Under the pieces are notes generated by a model that had not been told where the DNA came from, made no database searches, and was given only the letters and a program-made list of their open reading frames with translations. Positions 45,424-54,196 of a stretch of 64,000 nucleotides of DNA are shown here, piece after piece. The stretch comes from Amaricoccus solimangrovi (GTDB lineage: Bacteria > Pseudomonadota > Alphaproteobacteria > Rhodobacterales > Rhodobacteraceae), in contig NZ_VFRP01000007.1 in assembly GCF_006385685.1 (NCBI RefSeq), positions 1 through 64,000 of the forward strand. Reading direction: 5' to 3'. Made by a program: the position numbers and the translations under genes. Position 1 is the stretch's first letter; each line of letters opens with the position of its first letter.

Positions 45424-46515
45424 ATGGATGACACCGAATCGGACCGGATCGACAAGTCCCTCCGGCGCGCGCGCGGCGCCGCCAGCAACCGCGACGGCCG
45501 GTTCGAGCGGCATGCGCGCCTCGCCTTCCACGACGGCTGGGGTCTCGCGGAGGAGACGCGGCCGCCGCTCCGGACCGAGGTGGCGATGGAGCGGGCGCGC
45601 ACGATCCTGGCGCGCAACGAATCGCCCGACCTCTCCTTCGACCGCTCGGTCAATCCCTACCGGGGGTGCGAGCATGGCTGCGTCTACTGCTTCGCCCGGC
45701 CGAGCCACGCCTTTCTCGGGCTGTCGCCCGGGCTCGACTTCGAGACCCGGCTGACCGCGAAGCCGAACGCCGCCGAGCGGCTGGCGGCGGAACTCTCGCG
45801 CAAAGCCTATGTCTGCGCGCCGATCGCGATCGGCACCAATACCGATCCCTATCAGCCGGTCGAGAAGCGGCTCGGCATCACCCGCGCCATCCTCGGCGTG
45901 CTGCGCGAGTTCAACCATCCGGTCTCGGTCCTGACCAAGGGCGCGCTCGTCACCCGCGACGCGGACATTCTCGGCGAGATGGGCAGGGCCGGGCTCGCGC
46001 GCGCCGGGCTGTCGCTGACCACGCTCGACCCCGCCCTCGCCCGCGCGATGGAGCCGCGCGCGGCGGCGCCCGCGACCCGCCTCGCCGCGATCGAGGCGCT
46101 GGCCGCCGCCGGCTGCCCGGTCTGGGTCTCGCTCGGACCGGTGATCCCGGGGCTGAACGACATGGAGATGGAGCGCCTGCTCGCCGCGGCGAAGGCGGCC
46201 GGCGCGCGGGGCGCCGGCTACATCGTGCTGCGCCTGCCGCGCGAGGTCGGGCCGATCTTCCGCGACTGGCTCGAGGAGAGCTTTCCCGACCGGGCCGCGC
46301 GGGTGATGAACCTCGTCCGCCAGATCCACGGCGGCCGGGACTACGATCCGGAATGGGGCAAGCGGATGACCGGCGAGGGGCCGATCGCCGCGCTGATCGC
46401 CCGGCGCTTCGCCGTCGCGAGCCGGCGGCTCGGCCTCGACCGCCCCTGGCCCCCGCTCCGCCGCGACCTCTTCCGCCCGCCCCGCCGCGGGCCCGAACAG
46501 CTCAGCCTGTTCTGA
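45424..46515 (+). CDS. PA0069/SplB-type radical SAM protein
   Basis: A 363-residue radical SAM enzyme of the COG1533 (SplB-related) group called PA0069 or Rv2578c family. The Fe-S cluster motif is C-E-H-G-C-V-Y-C (C-x3-C-x2-C) around residue 80, preceded by S-V-N-P-Y-R-G, and G-T-N-T-D-P-Y-Q-P-V and V-L-T-K follow as in the family. The N-terminal R-G-A-A-S-N-R-D-G-R-F-E fits. ATG 45424 or 45415 could be the start; no ribosome site is obvious. The substrate is unknown; relation to spore photoproduct lyase and the LexA box point to nucleic-acid repair. It is followed by a perfect inverted repeat. Confidence 0.88.
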   Translation: MDDTESDRIDKSLRRARGAASNRDGRFERHARLAFHDGWGLAEETRPPLRTEVAMERARTILARNESPDLSFDRSVNPYRGCEHGCVYCFARPSHAFLGLSPGLDFETRLTAKPNAAERLAAELSRKAYVCAPIAIGTNTDPYQPVEKRLGITRAILGVLREFNHPVSVLTKGALVTRDADILGEMGRAGLARAGLSLTTLDPALARAMEPRAAAPATRLAAIEALAAAGCPVWVSLGPVIPGLNDMEMERLLAAAKAAGARGAGYIVLRLPREVGPIFRDWLEESFPDRAARVMNLVRQIHGGRDYDPEWGKRMTGEGPIAALIARRFAVASRRLGLDRPWPPLRRDLFRPPRRGPEQLSLF

Positions 46516-46517
46516 CG

Positions 46518-46601
46518 GGGCGGAATATGCATATGCATATCGAACGGCCACGCGCCGGACCGCGAGCCGGACGGGAAGATATGCATATGCATATTCCGCC
46601 C
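46518..46601. repeat. Perfect 23-base inverted repeat with ATGCAT core
   Basis: Arms at 46518-46540 and 46579-46601 are perfect complements, separated by 38 bases. Each arm is GGGCGGA- followed by a 16-base AT-rich self-palindrome with two ATGCAT units. The element begins three bases after the radical SAM stop and ends 82 bases before the MFS start, in an otherwise GC-rich region. It could be a terminator, a twin operator or a MITE-like element. Confidence 0.9.
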
Positions 46602-46683
46602 GCCGGCTCCGCGTTGACCGGGCCGGGCCGCCGGCCTAGATGGACCGGCGCGCGGCTTCCCCGCCTTCTCCGAAAGATCCCGA

Positions 46684-47910
46684 ATGTCCACCGCCGACCG
46701 AGCCGCCCCGCCGGCGCCGCTGCTCTCGCATCGCCCGTTCCTGCTCTTCATCCTCGGCCGCGGCTTCTCGCGCTTCGCGGCGCAGATGGCGGTGGTGGCG
46801 ATGGGCTGGCAGGTCTACGCGCTGACCGACAGCGCCTTCATGCTCGGCATGGTCGGCCTCGCGCAGTTCACGCCGATGGCGCTGCTGACCTTCCTCGCCG
46901 GCCACGCCGCCGACCGCTACGACCGGCAACGCGTGGTGCAGATCTGTCAGGTCGCGCAGGGGCTGGCCGCCGCGCTGCTCGCCTGGGGAAGCTGGGAGGG
47001 CTGGCTGACGGCGGGGACGATCTTCGCGGCCGTCATGCTCTTCGGCGCGGCCGCCGCCTTCGAATCCCCCGCCTCGGCCGCGCTCCTGCCCGGCGTGGCG
47101 CCGAGGGGGGCGCTGCAGCGCGCGACGGCGATCTCGACCGCGAGCTTCCAGATGGCGGTGATCGGCGGCCCCGCGCTCTCGGGTCTGCTCTACGCGGCCG
47201 GGCCGGCGGTGCCCTATACGGTGATGGCGGTCTTCTGGGTGCTCGGCGGCATGCTGAACGGCGCGATCGTGCCGGCGCGCGAGCCGGGCGGGCGGGAGCC
47301 GCCCCGGCTCGCCGATCTCTTCGCCGGCATCGGCTTCGTGCGCGGCGACCCCGCGATCCTCGGCACGATCTCGCTCGACCTCTTCGCGGTGCTGCTCGGC
47401 GGCGCCACCGCGCTGATGCCGATCTTCGCCCGCGACATCCTGCACGTCGGGCCGCTCGGCCTCGGCGTGCTGCGCGCCTGCCCGGCCGTCGGCGCGCTCG
47501 CCATGACCTTCGTCCTCGCCCGCCGCAGCCTGCGCGACAAGGTCGGGCTCCGGATGTTCCAGGCGGTGATCGTCTTCGGCCTCGCCACGATCGTCTTCGG
47601 CCTCTCGCGCCACGTCTGGCTCTCGGGTCTCGCGCTGCTCGTGATGGGCGCGGCGGATACGATCAGCGTGGTGATCCGCACCTCGCTCGTGCAGCTCCGG
47701 ACGCCGGATGCGATGCGCGGGCGCGTCGGCGCGGTGAACTTCCTCTTCATCAACGCCTCGAACCAGCTCGGCGAATTCGAGAGCGGCGTCACCGCGGCGC
47801 TCTTCGGCGCGGTGCCGGCGGTGCTGATCGGGGGCGCGGGCACGGTGCTGGTCGCGGCGCTCTGGATGCGGCTCTTCCCGACGCTGCGCGACCTGCGCCG
47901 GCTCGAATAG
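46684..47910 (+). CDS. MFS transporter, EntS/MFS_3-like
   Basis: A 408-residue protein with about 12 membrane helices. It starts S-H-R-P-F-L-L-F-I-L-G-R-G-F-S-R-F-A-A-Q-M, with the A-D-R-Y-D-R-Q-R loop-2 motif after helix 2/3 and G-x-x-D-T-I-S-V-V-I-R near the end, as in MFS exporters of the EntS group. Substrate unknown. The long inverted repeat upstream may control it. It is convergent with bmt, and the stop codons abut with no base between. Confidence 0.85.
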   Translation: MSTADRAAPPAPLLSHRPFLLFILGRGFSRFAAQMAVVAMGWQVYALTDSAFMLGMVGLAQFTPMALLTFLAGHAADRYDRQRVVQICQVAQGLAAALLAWGSWEGWLTAGTIFAAVMLFGAAAAFESPASAALLPGVAPRGALQRATAISTASFQMAVIGGPALSGLLYAAGPAVPYTVMAVFWVLGGMLNGAIVPAREPGGREPPRLADLFAGIGFVRGDPAILGTISLDLFAVLLGGATALMPIFARDILHVGPLGLGVLRACPAVGALAMTFVLARRSLRDKVGLRMFQAVIVFGLATIVFGLSRHVWLSGLALLVMGAADTISVVIRTSLVQLRTPDAMRGRVGAVNFLFINASNQLGEFESGVTAALFGAVPAVLIGGAGTVLVAALWMRLFPTLRDLRRLE

Positions 47911-48888
47911 TCAGGAGCCGGTGCCGGGACCGGTCTCGGCCGGCGAGAGCGGCCCGAGCGCGCCGGTGATCGCCGCGAGATCCGGCGCCGCGCCCCTGGG
48001 CCGCGATTCGAGCGCCACCCGCATCGCGCCGAGATGCGCGGGGGTCGAGCCGCAGCAGCCGCCGATGATCCGCGCGCCCGCGTCGCGCGCGAGCAGCGCG
48101 TAGCGCGCCATCAGTTCCGGCGTGCCGTCGTAGAGGATCCGGCCCGAGACGAATTTCGGCACGCCCGCGTTGGCCTTGGCAATGAGCGCCGCGCCCGGCG
48201 CCGCGCCCGCGAGGCCGATCAGGCTTCGCACCAGATCCGACGCGCCGACGCCGCAATTGGCGCCGAAGGCGAGCGGCGGCGCGGGAAGCCCCGCGACCAG
48301 CGCCGCGAAACCCGCGACGTCGAGCCCGGCCATGGTGCGGCCGTTGGTGTCGAAACTCATCGTGCCGCACCAGGGCAGGCCGGCCGCCGCCGCGGCGCGG
48401 ACCGCCGCCTCGAATTCCGCCGGGGCCGAGAAGGTCTCGATCCAGACGAGATCCGCGCCCCCGTCCCGGAGCCCGCGTGCCTGTTCCCCGAACATCGCCT
48501 CGGCCGCCGAGGCGTCGAGCGATCCGCCTGGCCCCACGCCCTCGCCGGTCGGGCCGATCGAGCCGCCGACCGCGACCGGCCGCCCGGCCGCGTCCGCGAC
48601 CTCGCGCGCGATCTCGGCCGCCCTCCGGTTCAGGTCGTAGACCCGGTCCTCGGCGTCGTGCCGGGCGAGCCGGCTCGCATTGGCGCCGAAGCTGTTGGTG
48701 AGGAAGATGTCGCAGCCCGCCCCGACCCAGCCCTCGTGCAGCGCGCGCACCCGGCCCGGGTCGGTCGCGTTCCAGAGTTCCGGCGCCTCGCCGGGTTCGA
48801 GCCCCATCCGGAAGAGATTGGTGCCGACCGCGCCATCGGCGAGCAGCCAGTCGCGGCTTTCGAGGAGCGCGCCGAACACCCCCGACAT
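47911..48888 (-). CDS. Betaine/homocysteine S-methyltransferase-like
   Basis: A 325-residue homocysteine methyltransferase of the zinc barrel family. L-A-D-G-A-V-G-T-N-L-F, T-N-S-F-G-A-N-A-S-R-L, G-G-S-I-G-P-T-G-E and the zinc ligands Cys in G-A-N-C-G-V-G and Cys-Cys in I-G-G-C-C-G-S-T-P. The group in Rhodobacterales is often called BmtA and uses glycine betaine or dimethylsulfonio compounds as donor; donor not fixed by sequence. It starts three bases after sufE on the same strand. Confidence 0.88.
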   Translation of the reverse strand: MSGVFGALLESRDWLLADGAVGTNLFRMGLEPGEAPELWNATDPGRVRALHEGWVGAGCDIFLTNSFGANASRLARHDAEDRVYDLNRRAAEIAREVADAAGRPVAVGGSIGPTGEGVGPGGSLDASAAEAMFGEQARGLRDGGADLVWIETFSAPAEFEAAVRAAAAAGLPWCGTMSFDTNGRTMAGLDVAGFAALVAGLPAPPLAFGANCGVGASDLVRSLIGLAGAAPGAALIAKANAGVPKFVSGRILYDGTPELMARYALLARDAGARIIGGCCGSTPAHLGAMRVALESRPRGAAPDLAAITGALGPLSPAETGPGTGS

Positions 48889-48891
48889 GGC

Positions 48892-49323
48892 TCAGGCCGA
48901 CCGCGCCGCGGTCGCGGCGATCGCCTGGATCCGCGCGACCATCGCCCGGAGCCCGTTCGAGCGCTGCGAGGAGAGATGCGAGTCGAGCCCGAGCCGGGCG
49001 AGTTCCCCCGGCGCGTCGACCGCGAGCATCCCCGACGGCGTCAGCCCGGCATAGAGCGCGTGCAGCACCGCGATCAGCCCGCGCACGATCATCGCGTCGG
49101 AATCGCCGGCGAAATCGAACCGGGCCTCGGCGCCCGCCCCCTCGAAGCGCGGCGCGATCCAGACCTGGCTCGCGCAGCCCTCCACCCTGGTCGCGGGCAC
49201 CCGCAGCGCGTCGTCGAGCGGCGGCATCGCCTTGCCGAGGTCGATCACATAGCGATAGCGGTCCTCCCACTCGTCGAGGAAGGCGAAATCGGCGGCGATC
49301 TCTTCGAAACGGTCGGTGGCCAC
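48892..49323 (-). CDS. sufE: Cysteine desulfuration protein SufE
   Basis: A 143-residue sulfur acceptor for SufS in Fe-S cluster assembly. GTG at 49323 gives V-A-T-D-R-F-E-E-I-A-A-D-F-A-F-L, the family start; a longer frame upstream is not family-like, and the ribosome site (AAGGGG, 12 bases away) is weak. The active Cys is in V-E-G-C-A-S-Q-V-W. L-S-S-Q-R-S-N-G-L near the end is conserved. Encoded immediately upstream of the homocysteine methyltransferase gene, a sulfur-metabolism pairing. Confidence 0.92.
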   Translation of the reverse strand: MATDRFEEIAADFAFLDEWEDRYRYVIDLGKAMPPLDDALRVPATRVEGCASQVWIAPRFEGAGAEARFDFAGDSDAMIVRGLIAVLHALYAGLTPSGMLAVDAPGELARLGLDSHLSSQRSNGLRAMVARIQAIAATAARSA

Positions 49324-49474
49324 GGTTGCGAACGCCCCTTGTCCCTGATGTCCCCGATTTATGCCGGCCCTGCCCGGAGTTCCAGTGCCGAGCGACGCCC
49401 CGCCCCGCATTTGCCCTTCCAAAGCCGGGCGGCGGCGACTATCCCTTGGCCAGTTTTCTACCGGCGGAGCACCC

Positions 49475-49933
49475 ATGCGGCGCGGTCCAGTCTGTCTTCT
49501 CGCGCTCGCGGCGCTTTCGGGTTGTTCCTACGAGATGCCCTCCTTCCTCGGACGCGAGGGCGACCAGTCGGGCACCTATACGCTCGGCGGCGACGCCGCC
49601 GAGGCACCCGACCCGGTCGAGATGCCGGTCACCTCCGCGGTCGCGGAACGCGGGCTCCATGGCGTGATCCTGCGCGCGGAATCGGTGGCGCCGACGCAAG
49701 GGTACTACGGCGCGCTGCTCGCGCCGGTCGATCCGGAGAGCCGGGCCGATGCGAACGGCATCGTGACCGTGAAGTTCACCGCGCTGCCGCCGGCGACGCC
49801 GGGGGCGACGGGGCCGGCGCGCACCCGGATGCTCGACGCCGCGCTCTTCGTCCAGAACGTGACCCTGCGCGGCGTGAAGGCCTTCCGGGTGGTGGGCAGC
49901 CCGAATTCCATCACCGTGCCCGTGCCGAAATGA
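49475..49933 (+). CDS. Conserved hypothetical lipoprotein
   Basis: A 152-residue protein with a short signal peptide and lipobox A-L-S-G-C. The mature part has Y-E-M-P-S-F-L-G-R-E-G, V-A-E-R-G-L-H-G-V-I-L-R-A and F-V-Q-N-V-T-L-R-G-V-K-A-F-R-V-V-G. I do not recognise the family. It is coupled to the downstream FAD oxidoreductase by ATGA, an odd pairing of an envelope lipoprotein with a soluble enzyme. Confidence 0.8.
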   Translation: MRRGPVCLLALAALSGCSYEMPSFLGREGDQSGTYTLGGDAAEAPDPVEMPVTSAVAERGLHGVILRAESVAPTQGYYGALLAPVDPESRADANGIVTVKFTALPPATPGATGPARTRMLDAALFVQNVTLRGVKAFRVVGSPNSITVPVPK

Positions 49934-51342
49934 GCGCGGCGGCCGAGGCGCTGCGCGCCGAATTCGGCGCGCGGGCGGTGCTGACGGACCCCGCGGAGAT
50001 GGCGCCGAGCCTCACCGATCTCTACCGCGAGGTCACGGGCACGGCGGCCGCGCTGCTGCTGCCCGGCTCGACGGCGGAGGTCGGGGCGATGCTGCGCGCC
50101 GCCGCCCGGCTCGGCCTCGCGGTCGTGCCCCAGGGCGGCGGCACCGGCCTCGTCCACGGCGCGATCCCGGCCGGGACGGATCAGGTCGCGTTGTCGCTGC
50201 GCCGGATGAACCGGATCCGTTCGATCGAGCCGGACGACTACGCGGTGACGGCCGAGGCGGGCTGCGTGCTCCAGGCGGTGAAGGAGGCGGTCGCCGCGCA
50301 TGATCTCTTCCTGCCGGTCTCGATCGGCTCGCAGGGCACGTGCCAGATCGGCGGCATCGTCTCGACCAACGCGGGCGGGATCAACGTGCTGCGCTACGGG
50401 ATGACGCGGGAGCAGGTGCTGGGGCTCGAGGTCGTGCTCGCGGACGGCACGCTCTGGGACGGGCTGTCGAGCCTGCGCAAGAACAACACCGGCCCCGATC
50501 CGAGGCAGCTCTTCATCGGGGCCGAGGGCACATTCGGCGTGATCACGGCGGCGACGCTGCGCCTCGCGCCGCTGCCCCGCGCGCGGGCGACCGCGCTCGT
50601 CGCGCTGCCCGATGTCGCGGCGCTGACCGGCGTCTTCCACCTCGCCCGCCGCGCCTGCGCCGACCTGCTCTCGGCCTTCGAATTCATGATGCCCGAGGCG
50701 ATGGCCGTGGCGCGGGAGGCGATGGAGGGGCCGCCGGACCTGCCCGGCCCCGGCGGCGCCTACGCGCTGATCGACCTCGCCGCGCCCGGGCCGGTCGATC
50801 TCGACGCGCTGCTCGAGGGCTTCCTCGCCACCGCGCTCGAACGCGGCCTCGTCCGCGACGGCGTGATCGCGACGAGCGGAGCGCAGGCGGAGCGGCTCTG
50901 GATGCTGCGCGAGGCGGTGAACGACGGCGCGGCGCGGCACGGGCCGCATCTGCGCAGCGACGTCTCGACGCGGCTCTCCGAGGTGCCCGCCTTCGTGGCC
51001 GAGGTCACGAAGGCGATCGCGGAGGGGGTGCCGGGGGCCCTGCCGCTCGCCTTCGGGCATTTCGGCGACGGCAACGTGCATGTGACCGTGCTGCCCGCGA
51101 AGGGGCCGGCGGCGGAGATGGAGGCGGCGATCCATCGCGCGAAGGAGATCCTCAACGCGCGCGTCGACGCGCGCGGCGGCTCGATCAGCGCCGAGCACGG
51201 GATCGGCCGGCTGAAGCGCGCCGATTTCGACGCGCGGCTCGCGCCCGCGCCCCGGCGGATGCTGGCGGGGCTGCGCGCGGCGCTCGATCCGGAGGGGCGG
51301 ATGAACCCCGGCGCGCTGCATCCGCCGGGGCGCGACGGCTGA
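49930..51342 (+). CDS. FAD-linked D-2-hydroxyacid dehydrogenase (GlcD/D2HGDH-like)
   Basis: A 470-residue VAO-family flavoprotein. The FAD-binding part has V-V-P-Q-G-G-G-T-G-L-V-H-G, G-S-Q-G-T-C-Q-I-G-G-I-V-S-T-N-A-G-G and L-F-I-G-A-E-G-T-F-G-V-I-T; the C-terminal cap shows A-F-G-H-F-G-D-G-N-V-H-V-T and S-A-E-H-G-I-G-R, metal and substrate residues in this group. Substrate could be D-2-hydroxyglutarate, D-lactate or glycolate. Start coupled to the lipoprotein gene. dgoK follows 89 bases later. Confidence 0.9.
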   Translation: MSAAAEALRAEFGARAVLTDPAEMAPSLTDLYREVTGTAAALLLPGSTAEVGAMLRAAARLGLAVVPQGGGTGLVHGAIPAGTDQVALSLRRMNRIRSIEPDDYAVTAEAGCVLQAVKEAVAAHDLFLPVSIGSQGTCQIGGIVSTNAGGINVLRYGMTREQVLGLEVVLADGTLWDGLSSLRKNNTGPDPRQLFIGAEGTFGVITAATLRLAPLPRARATALVALPDVAALTGVFHLARRACADLLSAFEFMMPEAMAVAREAMEGPPDLPGPGGAYALIDLAAPGPVDLDALLEGFLATALERGLVRDGVIATSGAQAERLWMLREAVNDGAARHGPHLRSDVSTRLSEVPAFVAEVTKAIAEGVPGALPLAFGHFGDGNVHVTVLPAKGPAAEMEAAIHRAKEILNARVDARGGSISAEHGIGRLKRADFDARLAPAPRRMLAGLRAALDPEGRMNPGALHPPGRDG

Positions 51343-51431
51343 GGGCTGCGACGCGCTTGTTGCCGCGGCCGCGGCCGGCGTGGTAGGGCTTTCGCGCATT
51401 TCACACGAGAGATCGGGATCGCGTCTCCCTC

Positions 51432-52376
51432 ATGGTTGCTTCCGGCGAATGGATCGCGGCGGACTGGATCGCCGTCTACTGGGGACCCACGCATATGCGC
51501 GCCTGGGCCGTCGGCCCGGAGGGGCGGGTGCTCGCCGAGGTGGAATCGGAGGCCGGCACGCTGAGCCTGACGCCCGACCGGTTCGAGCCGGCGCTGCTCG
51601 ATTGCGTGCTCGACTGGCTCGATCTGACGCGCGTGACCGACGTCTTCGTCTGCGGCATGGCCGGCGCGCGGCAGGGCTGGGCGGAAACGCCCTATGTGAC
51701 GGTGCCCGCGCCCCCCCGGGGCGGGCTGCCGCTGGTCGAGCCCGCGGTCGCGGACGACGGCATCTCGGTCCACATCCTGCCCGGGATGCGCCAGGACGAT
51801 CCCCCCGACGTGATGCGCGGCGAGGAGACGCTGATGGCGGGCCTGATCGCGCGCGAGCCGGATTTCGACGGCGTGGTCTGCCTGCCGGGCACCCATACCA
51901 AATGGGTGCATATCAGCGCGGGCGAGGTGGTGAGCTTCGCCACCTTCATGACCGGCGAGGTCTTCGGCCTGCTCTCCACATCCTCGGTCCTGCACTACAC
52001 GATGGACGAGGGCGGCTGGTCGGAACCGGATTTCGACGCGGCGGTCGAGGAATCCCTGTCCTTTCCCGAGCAGGTGGCGCGCAAGCTCTTCGGCATCCGG
52101 GCGGAGGCGCTGCTGCGCGGCCTCTCGGCGGCGGCGTCGCGGGCGCGGCTCTCGGGCCTGCTCGTCGGGCTCGAGATCGCGGCGTCGAAACCCTACTGGC
52201 TCGGCCGCGACATCGTGCTCGTGGGCGAGAGCCCGCTCGCCGGGGCCTATGCCCGCGCGCTCGGCCTCTCCGGACTGACGCCGCGGCGCGACGATCCGAC
52301 CGATCTGGTGATCGCGGGGCTCGACGCGGCGCGGAAGGACCTGATCGCCGCGCGCGGGCGCGGCGAGGCCGGCTGA
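51432..52376 (+). CDS. dgoK: 2-dehydro-3-deoxygalactonokinase
   Basis: A 314-residue sugar acid kinase of the De Ley-Doudoroff route for galactonate. D-W-I-A-V-Y-W-G-P-T-H-M-R-A-W-A at the N-terminus (first ATP-binding motif, with W-G-T replaced by W-G-P), C-G-M-A-G-A-R-Q-G-W, G-E-E-T-L-M-A-G-L, C-L-P-G-T-H-T-K-W-V and F-M-T-G-E-V-F define DgoK. The partner aldolase dgoA is not seen here; an IlvD-type dehydratase is absent too. Confidence 0.9.
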   Translation: MVASGEWIAADWIAVYWGPTHMRAWAVGPEGRVLAEVESEAGTLSLTPDRFEPALLDCVLDWLDLTRVTDVFVCGMAGARQGWAETPYVTVPAPPRGGLPLVEPAVADDGISVHILPGMRQDDPPDVMRGEETLMAGLIAREPDFDGVVCLPGTHTKWVHISAGEVVSFATFMTGEVFGLLSTSSVLHYTMDEGGWSEPDFDAAVEESLSFPEQVARKLFGIRAEALLRGLSAAASRARLSGLLVGLEIAASKPYWLGRDIVLVGESPLAGAYARALGLSGLTPRRDDPTDLVIAGLDAARKDLIAARGRGEAG

Positions 52377-52389
52377 GGCGGGCTGGGCC

Positions 52390-53235
52390 TCAGCCGAGTT
52401 CCAGCGTCGCGCGCCCGAAGACGCGCGCCGTCTCCTCCCGCGGCGCGGGGCCGAGATACATCCGCGCGGTGTCGAAATCGGGGCGGAGGCCGAGCCGCCG
52501 GGCGAGCCGCTCGGCCTCGGGATTGCTCGCGGGCATGTCGACGACGAGTTCCGGCCCCGGCGGCGTCGCGGCGAGCGCGCGGAGCAGCCTCTCGGCCGCG
52601 TCCGCGTCCTCGGCCATCAGCGGGCCGACCTTCGCCCCCGCCCGGCAGGCGCGGATCGTGCCGAAGCCGCGCAGCCGGCCATCGGGGGCGCGCAGGACCA
52701 GCGTGATGCGCGTCGGCGCGGGGGCGAGCCAGGCGCCGAGATAGGCGGCGCGGTCGATCCCGGAGGCGGCGCGGTCCCAGGCGAGCAGTTCGGCGAGATC
52801 CTCCGGGCGCGCGGGCGCCGCCCCGCCCCCGGCCGCCTCCCCGGCCACGACGCCGCCCCAGCGCCGCGCGCGGTCGGCGACGGCGAAGCCCGAGCGGGCG
52901 TAATTCGCCTCCTGCGCCGGCACCGCGTCGAGCCCGACCACGCGCCCGGCGAGCCGCGCGAGCCCCGCCTGCCAGATCTTCCACCCCAGCCCCCGCCCCC
53001 GCCAGGCGGGCACGCAGAGATAGAGGCCGAGGAAGCCGAAATCCGCCCCCTGCCGGACGACGGAGATCGCCGCGACCGGCTCCTCGCCCATGAAGGCCAT
53101 CAGGAATCCCTCCGGATCCGCCGCGCGGAAGGCCTGCGCGTCGTCGATCCCGGGGTTCCAGCCCTCCGCCGCCGCCCAGTCGAGCGCGCGGTCGAGATCG
53201 GCCGGCGTCATCACCGCGATCCGGGGCGCGCTCAT
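52390..53235 (-). CDS. Tandem-domain GNAT acetyltransferase
   Basis: A 281-residue protein with two GNAT-like halves. The first has L-Y-L-C-V-P-A-W-R-G-R-G-L-G-W-K-I-W, an intact acetyl-CoA motif; the second (from about residue 135) is degenerate, with G-P-L-M-A-E-D-A-D-A-A and M-P-A-S-N-P-E-A-E-R-L-A-R-R-L-G-L. This is the YitI/DUF1248-like arrangement. Substrate unknown. It overlaps the upstream GntR gene by four bases, suggesting a shared transcript. Confidence 0.85.
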   Translation of the reverse strand: MSAPRIAVMTPADLDRALDWAAAEGWNPGIDDAQAFRAADPEGFLMAFMGEEPVAAISVVRQGADFGFLGLYLCVPAWRGRGLGWKIWQAGLARLAGRVVGLDAVPAQEANYARSGFAVADRARRWGGVVAGEAAGGGAAPARPEDLAELLAWDRAASGIDRAAYLGAWLAPAPTRITLVLRAPDGRLRGFGTIRACRAGAKVGPLMAEDADAAERLLRALAATPPGPELVVDMPASNPEAERLARRLGLRPDFDTARMYLGPAPREETARVFGRATLELG

Positions 53236-53942
53236 GTTCCGCCTCCGAGCAGGTCGCGCAGGCTCCTCGGCGCCGCCTCGCGCTCGCGCAGGTCGAGGCC
53301 GGAGAGCAGGTCGACGAGATGGCCGTGCATCAGCTCCTCCGCCCGCGCGCCGTCGCGGGCCGCGAAGGCGTCCACCAGCGCGTGATGGGCGTGGCATTCG
53401 CAGAGCGTGTCGCGCCGCCGCCAGTAGAGCGCGATCACGAGCGAGGAGCGCGCGACGAGCGAGACGATCATCTCCGCGATCGTGCGCTGGTCCGCGGCCT
53501 CGGCGATCGCGCAATGGAACTGGCCCGAGAGATAGACCGCCGTTCCGACGTCGCCCGCGCGCATCGCCCGGTCCTCCTCGGCGATCCGGGCGCGCATCTC
53601 CGCGGCCCAGCCGGGGCCGGCCCGGCGCGCCGCGAAATGCGCGGTCCGCGGTTCGAGCAGCGCGCGCGCCTCGAAGACCTCGCGCGCCTCGCGCGGATCG
53701 GGCCGGGCGACGGAGGCGCCGCGGTTGCGCCGGAGCGTCACCAGCCCCTGATGCGCGAGCCGCGCCAGCGCGGCGCGCACCACCGTGCGCCCGGCGCCGA
53801 AGAGCTCGCCCACCTCGTCCTCGGAGAGCCGCGCGCCGGGGGGGAGGCGGTGTTCGAGGATGCCGCGGGCGAGCGCCACGGCGATTTCCTCGCTCGGCGC
53901 CGGCTCCGGCGCCGCGGCGGTGATCTGTCGTGATCCGAGCAT
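53232..53942 (-). CDS. GntR-family regulator with FCD domain
   Basis: A 236-residue repressor-type regulator. The N-terminal winged HTH is I-L-E-H-R-L-P-P-G-A-R-L-S-E-D-E-V-G-E-L-F-G-A-G-R-T-V-V-R-A-A-L; the FCD ligand domain carries metal-binding His candidates in F-H-C-A-I and H-A-L-V-D-A. It is divergent from an ABC uptake operon, and TCGTATACGA in the shared gap is a good operator for this subfamily. The ligand is probably the imported compound. Confidence 0.92.
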   Translation of the reverse strand: MLGSRQITAAAPEPAPSEEIAVALARGILEHRLPPGARLSEDEVGELFGAGRTVVRAALARLAHQGLVTLRRNRGASVARPDPREAREVFEARALLEPRTAHFAARRAGPGWAAEMRARIAEEDRAMRAGDVGTAVYLSGQFHCAIAEAADQRTIAEMIVSLVARSSLVIALYWRRRDTLCECHAHHALVDAFAARDGARAEELMHGHLVDLLSGLDLREREAAPRSLRDLLGGGT

Positions 53943-54034
53943 CGAAACACCTTCCTCTCAGGCGTCTCCCGAGTAGACGCCGATTCGCGCCCGCCGACCA
54001 TCCTCTTCGAGATTGTCGCCTGATCCTCCCGGCT

Positions 54035-54044
54035 TCGTATACGA
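54035..54044. promoter_or_regulatory. Candidate GntR/FCD operator
   Basis: TCGTATACGA, a perfect 10-base palindrome of the form T-N-GTATAC-N-A, as used by FCD-type GntR regulators. It lies 93 bases from the GntR start and 153 bases from the ABC ATPase start in the 254-base divergent gap. Confidence 0.6.
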
Positions 54045-54196
54045 TTTTCGCCGCTTCCATCGCCATCTCGCCCAAATTTTCGGCATTCGCTCGTCGCGGC
54101 ATGAAAAGAGGGCGGTGTCTGGCGAGTCATTCTTTGCGTCCCGTCCGGCGCGCACCCCAATGAGGCACCGAACGATCCCGTGCCCCCCGGAGGCCC

